Assembly (NCBI GenBank): GCA_900766645.1
Contig: CAAFWD010000015.1
Location: 1 to 8,574, forward strand
Reading direction: 5' to 3'
Source: an uncultured Cetobacterium sp.
Lineage (GTDB): Bacteria > Fusobacteriota > Fusobacteriia > Fusobacteriales > Fusobacteriaceae
Length of the DNA stretch: 8,574 nucleotides
Part shown: piece after piece, positions 5,435-8,574 of the stretch
How positions within the stretch are numbered: the stretch's first letter is position 1
How the letters are laid out: each line of letters opens with the position of its first letter
The notes under the pieces: generated by a model
Databases searched by the model: none
Seen by the model: only the letters and a program-made list of their open reading frames with translations
What the model was told of the DNA's origin: nothing
Made by a program: the position numbers and the translations under genes

Positions 5435-5463
5435 AAGTCTGGGTATTAACCTAGACTTTTTTT
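5435..5463 (+). terminator. Strong rho-independent terminator
   Basis: A 10-bp stem (AAGTCTGGGT 5435-5444 with ACCTAGACTT 5449-5458, one G-U pair) with an ATTA loop is followed directly by a T run to 5463. It closes the RHH cassette and isolates the downstream HTH/RHH gene and the replication region. Confidence 0.92.
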
Positions 5464-5650
5464 AATTTGTAAGCTATTTTGTAGTAGGTATTTCATTGTT
5501 TTATTAGAAAAATTAACTTTGCAAACATTCATTTATCAATGCTTTTAGGCTTATTAGTATGTATTGGGGAAATAGTATGAGAAGTACATTATTTTTTATG
5601 TATTACTTATGTAATCAATATGTAATATACTAATACCAAGAGGTGGTTTT
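5464..5650 (+). promoter_or_regulatory. Upstream region of the HTH/RHH gene with phased ATGTAAT repeats
   Basis: This 187-base stretch must hold the promoter of the gene at 5651, since a strong terminator precedes it, but no consensus promoter stands out. Just before the gene are two ATGTAAT copies at 5609-5615 and 5620-5626, spaced 11 bp, so on the same face of the helix. An ATTAC/GTAAT inverted repeat (5602-5615) overlaps them. TAATAT at 5623-5628 could be a -10 box, in which case the repeats would be an operator on top of it. Direct autoregulation by the downstream DNA-binding protein is inference. Confidence 0.35.
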
Positions 5651-6199
5651 ATGACATGGTCCAATTTAAGAAAATGTAAAATAGAGGATATAGTTGGATA
5701 TATAAATGAAAAACTTATAGAATTAGGAAGCTTGAAAAAGATAGCTGATACCCTAGAAGCTAATGAGAGTACAATTAGAAAATATATCACAAATAAAGGA
5801 TATAAGCGAGTTGGAAACCAATTCGTACTAAAAGATGATACATGTAATCTCCGAGAGCATACACAAGAAAAAGAGCAGATGACAACAGAGAATACAAGTG
5901 TAATCAATTTACCCGATATAAAAGAAAATATGATTTACATATCAAATGAGATGGATACATTAAAAGACATGATCCAATGGTTCAAGACTAGAGATGATAA
6001 AAGTAATACAGATGTAATCGAATTAAGAGAAGGTATAAAAATAGACCTTCCAGAAGCCAATATAAAGCGTACAACAATACGTATCAATGAGAAAGTATGG
6101 GATATGTTTAATGAGCTTGTAGAAGAAAATAAGCCTATAGATAAGCATGATCTTATGGGCATGGCTTTATTGGAGTACGTAAATAAATATAAAAAATAA
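5651..6199 (+). CDS. DNA-binding protein with N-terminal HTH and C-terminal RHH-like domain
   Basis: A 182-residue protein with two likely DNA-binding parts. Residues about 25-50 form a helix-turn-helix (LGSLKKIADTLEANESTIRKYITNKG, with SLKKIADTL as first helix and ESTIRKYI as recognition helix). Residues about 52-60 (YKRVGNQFVL) look like a wing strand. A polar linker follows (about 62-85), then a helical segment (about 88-112) that may be a coiled coil. Residues about 137-180 fit a ribbon-helix-helix fold: basic strand IKRTTIRI, helix VWDMFNELVEEN, turn, helix DLMGMALLEYVNKY. The SD AAGAGGTGG (5638-5646) fixes ATG 5651. The gene stands alone between a terminator and the replication control region. 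Such a build could bridge two DNA sites. A replication-control, partition or repressor role is plausible but not shown by the sequence. Confidence 0.7.
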   Translation: MTWSNLRKCKIEDIVGYINEKLIELGSLKKIADTLEANESTIRKYITNKGYKRVGNQFVLKDDTCNLREHTQEKEQMTTENTSVINLPDIKENMIYISNEMDTLKDMIQWFKTRDDKSNTDVIELREGIKIDLPEANIKRTTIRINEKVWDMFNELVEENKPIDKHDLMGMALLEYVNKYKK

Positions 6200-6210
6200 A
6201 AAAATTTTTA

Positions 6211-6309
6211 TTGTATCGAAATTTGTCGAATGAGTGGTATTTAAATAAGTTTAAATACGTTTAACTATGTTCTACTGAATAGTTATCCACTTACCCACAG
6301 ATTGTCGAA
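6211..6309. other. DnaA-box-like sites and TTGTCGAA repeats (possible second origin element)
   Basis: TTATCCACT (6283-6291) and TTACCCACA (6291-6299) each differ by one base from the DnaA box TTATCCACA and share one base, standing in tandem. Around them are two exact TTGTCGAA copies (6223-6230, 6302-6309) and a related TTGTATCGAA (6211-6220). AACTAT/ATAGTT arms (6263-6268 and about 6279-6284) and an AGTTTAAATACGTTTAACT near-palindrome lie between. Host DnaA binding here would point to an origin or to DnaA-controlled rep expression. TTGTCGAA may be the site of the upstream HTH/RHH protein. The stretch has no gene. Confidence 0.45.
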
Positions 6310-6331
6310 CTTTTTAGCATACAAAGTTGAG

Positions 6332-6360
6332 TTGTGCAATTTTAACAAACAATATATAAT
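6332..6360 (+). promoter_or_regulatory. Candidate promoter of the replication operon
   Basis: TTGTGC (6332-6337), a 17-bp spacer and a perfect TATAAT (6355-6360). The -35 is poor (three of six), the -10 perfect. Transcription would begin near 6367 and run through about 270 bases of structured leader, fully covering the region of the opposing antisense RNA. A second possible start is TTGAGA (6437-6442)-17-TATTAA (6460-6465). Confidence 0.5.
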
Positions 6361-6402
6361 ATAAGAAGCAACAATTTTGCTGAATTTTATTTTATTTTAA
6401 AC

Positions 6403-6428
6403 AAAAAAATAGTGGGCTGCCAACCCAC
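6403..6428 (-). terminator. Minus-strand rho-independent terminator
   Basis: Read on the minus strand, GTGGG (6428-6424), loop TTGGCAG, CCCAC (6416-6412), then TA and seven T residues (6409-6403). On the plus strand the hairpin is followed by A residues, so it cannot terminate plus-strand transcription. Its orientation requires a leftward transcript. Confidence 0.8.
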
Positions 6429-6568
6429 CGAAAAAATTGAGAAACATTTTTAAATTTTATATTAAGCAACTGTTATATATATGTTAGTTACTAATATTTA
6501 AATTATTCATACGCCAATATGAATAACTACTTTTTAACTAATAATGTAACCTGATACGGTACATTTAT
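6403..6568 (-). ncRNA. Predicted antisense (countertranscript) RNA controlling the replication operon
   Basis: On the minus strand a near-consensus promoter (6575-6603) and a rho-independent terminator (6403-6428) delimit a transcript of about 165 nt with no meaningful ORF, the only minus-strand unit seen. It lies wholly inside the leader of the plus-strand replication operon. One internal stem-loop has a perfect 9-bp stem (6518-6526 with 6503-6511) closing a six-base loop that reads UUGGCG in the RNA. The terminator stem loop reads UUGGCAG. UUGG fits the YUNR U-turn motif, and a UUGGCG loop is known from the antisense/target RNA pair of plasmid ColIb-P9. Two stem-loops with the second as terminator is the build of plasmid copy-number antisense RNAs such as pIP501 RNAIII. 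The promoter, terminator and loop are seen; the function is inferred. Confidence 0.65.
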
Positions 6569-6593
6569 ACTCTTATATTAACAGTTTGCTTAA
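6462..6593. repeat. Three nested inverted repeats in the rep leader
   Basis: The outer arms are TTAAGCAACTGTTA (6462-6475) with TAACAGTTTGCTTAA (6579-6593), one bulged base. The middle arms are TTAGTTA (6484-6490) with TAACTAA (6535-6541). The inner arms are TTATTCATA (6503-6511) with TATGAATAA (6518-6526), perfect, loop CGCCAA. In the plus-strand leader RNA these can stack into one long structure. The antisense RNA covers the left outer arm but not the right, so pairing would break the outer stem and change the leader fold. The inner hairpin is followed by TTTTT at 6531-6535 and might act as a weak attenuator. Confidence 0.75.
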
Positions 6594-6603
6594 AAATTTT
6601 CAA
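6575..6603 (-). promoter_or_regulatory. Minus-strand promoter of the antisense RNA
   Basis: Read on the minus strand: -35 TTGAAA (6603-6598), 17-bp spacer, -10 TAATAT (6580-6575), five of six matches in each box. The predicted start is near 6568. This is a better promoter than any found for the plus-strand replication operon, as expected for an antisense RNA made in excess. The spacer contains the right arm of the outer inverted repeat, so a bound protein there could also control it. Confidence 0.7.
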
Positions 6604-6641
6604 TATTTTAAACAAGATTGATGATATAGGAGGTACTTTTC

Positions 6642-6809
6642 ATGGAAATAACAAGTATAAATCAATGTCGCACTATAGAAGAATATAAGGAGTTACAAGC
6701 TCGTAGATATAAAGATTGGTATAAAAAAGAAGATAATAGAGAAAAGAGACTTGAATATTATAAAAAATATTATAGAGAAAACAAGCTAAGAAAAGCTTTA
6801 AATAAATAG
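6642..6809 (+). CDS. Small basic protein or leader peptide of the replication operon (55 aa)
   Basis: A 55-codon frame with a strong SD (AGGAGGT, 6628-6634) seven bases before ATG 6642. The product is rich in lysine, arginine, tyrosine and glutamate: MEITSINQCRTIEEYKELQA, then RRYKDWYKKEDNREKRLEYY and KKYYRENKLRKALNK. It is probably one long charged helix. No family recognised. It ends 44 bases before the DUF927 helicase gene, whose SD is held in a hairpin starting 20 bases after this stop codon. In IncI and IncFII plasmids a short leader reading frame must be translated to open the rep gene's ribosome binding site, and this gene is well placed for that job. It may equally encode a working small DNA-binding protein. 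The two are not exclusive. Confidence 0.65.
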   Translation: MEITSINQCRTIEEYKELQARRYKDWYKKEDNREKRLEYYKKYYRENKLRKALNK

Positions 6810-6829
6810 ATGATACGGTGATTGGTAGC

Positions 6830-6846
6830 CCTCCATAAACTGGAGG
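6830..6846 (+). promoter_or_regulatory. Hairpin sequestering the SD of the DUF927 helicase gene
   Basis: CCTCCA (6830-6835), loop TAAAC, TGGAGG (6841-6846): a perfect 6-bp GC-rich stem whose right arm is the helicase gene's own SD (GGAGGTG, 6842-6848). When folded, ribosomes cannot reach the ATG at 6854. Ribosomes translating or ending in the 55-codon gene upstream, or another RNA pairing, would have to open it. The left arm CCTCC is also complementary to the SD of the 55-codon gene (6629-6633). Confidence 0.75.
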
Positions 6847-6853
6847 TGAGTTA

Positions 6854-8574
6854 ATGAGTAATATATACGGGAAATACTCGTATGACACAAATAAAAATAT
6901 ACTTTTCAAAATAGTAGAAAAAGAAAAAGATGGAGAAATAGAAGAAATATTCGTTCCTATATATGATGGAATGATAGAAATAGAAGAAACTTCTATAGAT
7001 CTTGATGAAGATAAAGAACTTATTCTGCTAAAAAGCTTCATGAACAATAATAACTCTTATAAGGAAATATCTAAGGGTCTTATGTTTGGTGGAAGTGCTA
7101 AATTTGCAGAAGAATTAAATAATAAAAGAGGTTTTAGAATAAGACCTAATTCAAATATACAAAAAAACTTACAAGAATTCTTATATGAACAGTATGCAGG
7201 ACTTGAAGCTGATAATAAGATAATGGATGTATTTTATACAAATAATATGGGGTTCTATGAAAATTTCTCTAATGGATATAACATCAAGACATTTGTTTAC
7301 CCTAATTGTGACATATCAATTGGCGATAATGTATTTTATAAGAGGGAAGGTAAATACAACAAAGTATTTAAACACAAAGGAAGTAAAGAGGAATGGATAA
7401 CCAATATATTAACAGCTGCTGTACTTAGTGACAACATGAAAATAATGATACTTGGAACTTTTGCATCGATCCTTCTAGAGCCACTGGAGGTACACGAAAA
7501 CTTTATAATTGAATTATCTGGAACAACTGGAACATCCAAAACAACAGCCTTAAATGTATGTGCTTCTATATTTGGGAAGCCATCTGAATATATAACAGAC
7601 TGGAATACAACATCAACTGCTGTAATATCAAAAGCTTCTGAAATAAATGTATTTCCATTAATACTGGATGATACTAAAAAATGTAAAGAAAAAGAAATGA
7701 TACCTGGAATAGTATATAGCTTTAGTGGTGGTAAAGATAGAGCTAGAGCAAATACTGATGGAAGCTTGCAAGAACAAAAAACATTTAAGAATATAGGTCT
7801 TTTAACAGGCGAAGTACCATTAGCCGATTATTTAAAAGGTGGAGAAACTGGAAGTGGTGTATTTGCTAGATTTATTTCATTAGATGGTGGAGCATTTGAA
7901 AAAAGCGAAAACAACAAAATGATTGCGGACCAATTAAATGCGGACACAAAGAAATATTATGGAACAATTGGATATGAATTTATATGTTGGCTAAATACAG
8001 TACTTGAAGATGAAGAAGAACTAGATAATTTAAAAGAAATCTATAAAACACATATAATGGCTAATTCGGCAAAAGTTACGAAAGAAATATCAAAAAGAAG
8101 AGCTAATCATATTGCTCTATTGCAAACAACAGGATATTTATTGGACAAGTTCCTTGGTACTGACTATATGGGAATAGAAAACCTAATAAATAAGCTTCTT
8201 ATAGACACAGATCAGTCAGTTGAAGATACTGACAATGTTAAGAATGCTTACTATGCTATTATGGAATATTGCAATAAAAACGAAAAGAGATTCTATAGAA
8301 AAGGTGACGAAGTTGAAGCTATAGGAAGCCCTCTAGGTCAATTTAAGGATAATCAATACCAGTTCTTCTCTAAAGATGATGTTGATAAAATAATATCTCC
8401 ATTTGGTGATGTAACAGATCTTCTTAGAAACTTTAAAGAGAGAGATTATCTGGTGGCAAACAAGGGAGAAAAGAAGTACTCTAAGAGTTTAAGGAAAATA
8501 TACGGAGACAAGAAAACAACAAGATTCTATGTTATAGACAAGAAATTCTATGATGAAGATGTAAATAATGGATA
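6854..8574 (+). CDS. DUF927-family helicase/ATPase, probable replication protein (3' end beyond window)
   Basis: The frame is open from ATG 6854 to the window end, 573 codons visible. After an N-terminal region of about 200 residues comes a DUF927 ATPase core: Walker A GTTGTSKTT (223-231, K229), a segment TDWNTTSTAV, Walker B FPLILDD (267-273), the sensor-like GLLTGEVPL, and GSGVFARF with a candidate arginine finger R339. A helical region and a C-terminal winged-helix-like part (about 460-573) follow. DUF927 proteins are helicase-like ATPases found in phages, plasmids and genomic islands, often as the replication helicase. No primase or zinc-ribbon domain is visible, so priming would rely on the host or another protein. 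The ATG is decided by GGAGGTG (6842-6848), which is hidden in a hairpin. The last two bases are TA; if the window is circular, base 1 completes a TAA stop and the protein is full length. Confidence 0.88.
   Translation, partial: MSNIYGKYSYDTNKNILFKIVEKEKDGEIEEIFVPIYDGMIEIEETSIDLDEDKELILLKSFMNNNNSYKEISKGLMFGGSAKFAEELNNKRGFRIRPNSNIQKNLQEFLYEQYAGLEADNKIMDVFYTNNMGFYENFSNGYNIKTFVYPNCDISIGDNVFYKREGKYNKVFKHKGSKEEWITNILTAAVLSDNMKIMILGTFASILLEPLEVHENFIIELSGTTGTSKTTALNVCASIFGKPSEYITDWNTTSTAVISKASEINVFPLILDDTKKCKEKEMIPGIVYSFSGGKDRARANTDGSLQEQKTFKNIGLLTGEVPLADYLKGGETGSGVFARFISLDGGAFEKSENNKMIADQLNADTKKYYGTIGYEFICWLNTVLEDEEELDNLKEIYKTHIMANSAKVTKEISKRRANHIALLQTTGYLLDKFLGTDYMGIENLINKLLIDTDQSVEDTDNVKNAYYAIMEYCNKNEKRFYRKGDEVEAIGSPLGQFKDNQYQFFSKDDVDKIISPFGDVTDLLRNFKERDYLVANKGEKKYSKSLRKIYGDKKTTRFYVIDKKFYDEDVNNG

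Noticed and set aside
5577..5633. 18-codon frame with a TGGGGA SD just before the HTH/RHH gene
   Set aside because: Too short to judge, composition is that of AT-rich noncoding DNA, and it overlaps the likely operator and promoter region. A leader peptide cannot be excluded.
7320..7325. TTGGCG in the helicase coding region as a pairing partner of the leader loop CGCCAA
   Set aside because: A single six-base match about 800 bases into a coding region is likely chance.
1..8574. tRNA, rRNA, IS elements, toxin or antibiotic resistance genes, integrase and attachment sites
   Set aside because: I looked for cloverleaf-like sequences, transposase and recombinase motifs and saw none. No resistance or toxin gene is recognisable.

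Overview
The window is AT-rich with an AGA/ATA-heavy codon choice, strong AGGAGG-type ribosome binding sites and a dense all-plus-strand gene arrangement. This suggests an extrachromosomal or phage-derived element of a low-GC Firmicute, most likely a clostridium. From memory, small Clostridioides difficile plasmids of the pCD630 type also pair a DUF927 helicase with capsid and terminase genes. That match could not be checked here and is offered as a lead only.

Layout: (1) 1-310, a small unknown gene closed by a terminator. (2) 320-932, a gene-free stretch with at least eleven TGTTAC/GTAACA cores flanking an AT-rich core with (TAA)7, a good candidate replication origin, then a leader with repeats and a dyad. 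(3) 933-4759, a tight operon: ERCC4-type nuclease, small coiled-coil scaffold-like protein, HK97-fold major capsid protein, small and large terminase subunits, and a small basic protein. (4) 4760-5463, a self-contained regulatory cassette: a consensus promoter whose -35 box lies inside two abutting TGACGTCA palindromes, a ribbon-helix-helix protein, two tiny genes and a strong terminator. (5) 5651-6199, a protein with an N-terminal HTH and a C-terminal RHH-like domain. (6) 6200-6640, a gene-free control region with two DnaA-box-like sites, a sense promoter, nested inverted repeats and a predicted minus-strand antisense RNA of about 165 nt with its own promoter and terminator. (7) 6642-8574, a 55-codon leader gene and a DUF927 helicase whose SD is held in a hairpin; its frame is still open at the window end.

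Interpretation: the DUF927 protein probably drives replication from one of the two origin-like regions. The antisense RNA, leader gene and SD hairpin look like layered copy-number control. The phage module encodes a shell, a scaffold and a DNA-packaging motor, but the window has no portal, prohead protease, head-tail connector, tail, lysis or integrase gene. The element therefore resembles a capsid-encoding satellite or plasmid that must borrow the rest from a helper phage, or a plasmid holding a remnant phage module. If the window is a complete circle, the helicase frame closes with TAA exactly across the end/start junction, and the iteron region falls just downstream of the replication gene, as in staphylococcal pathogenicity islands.
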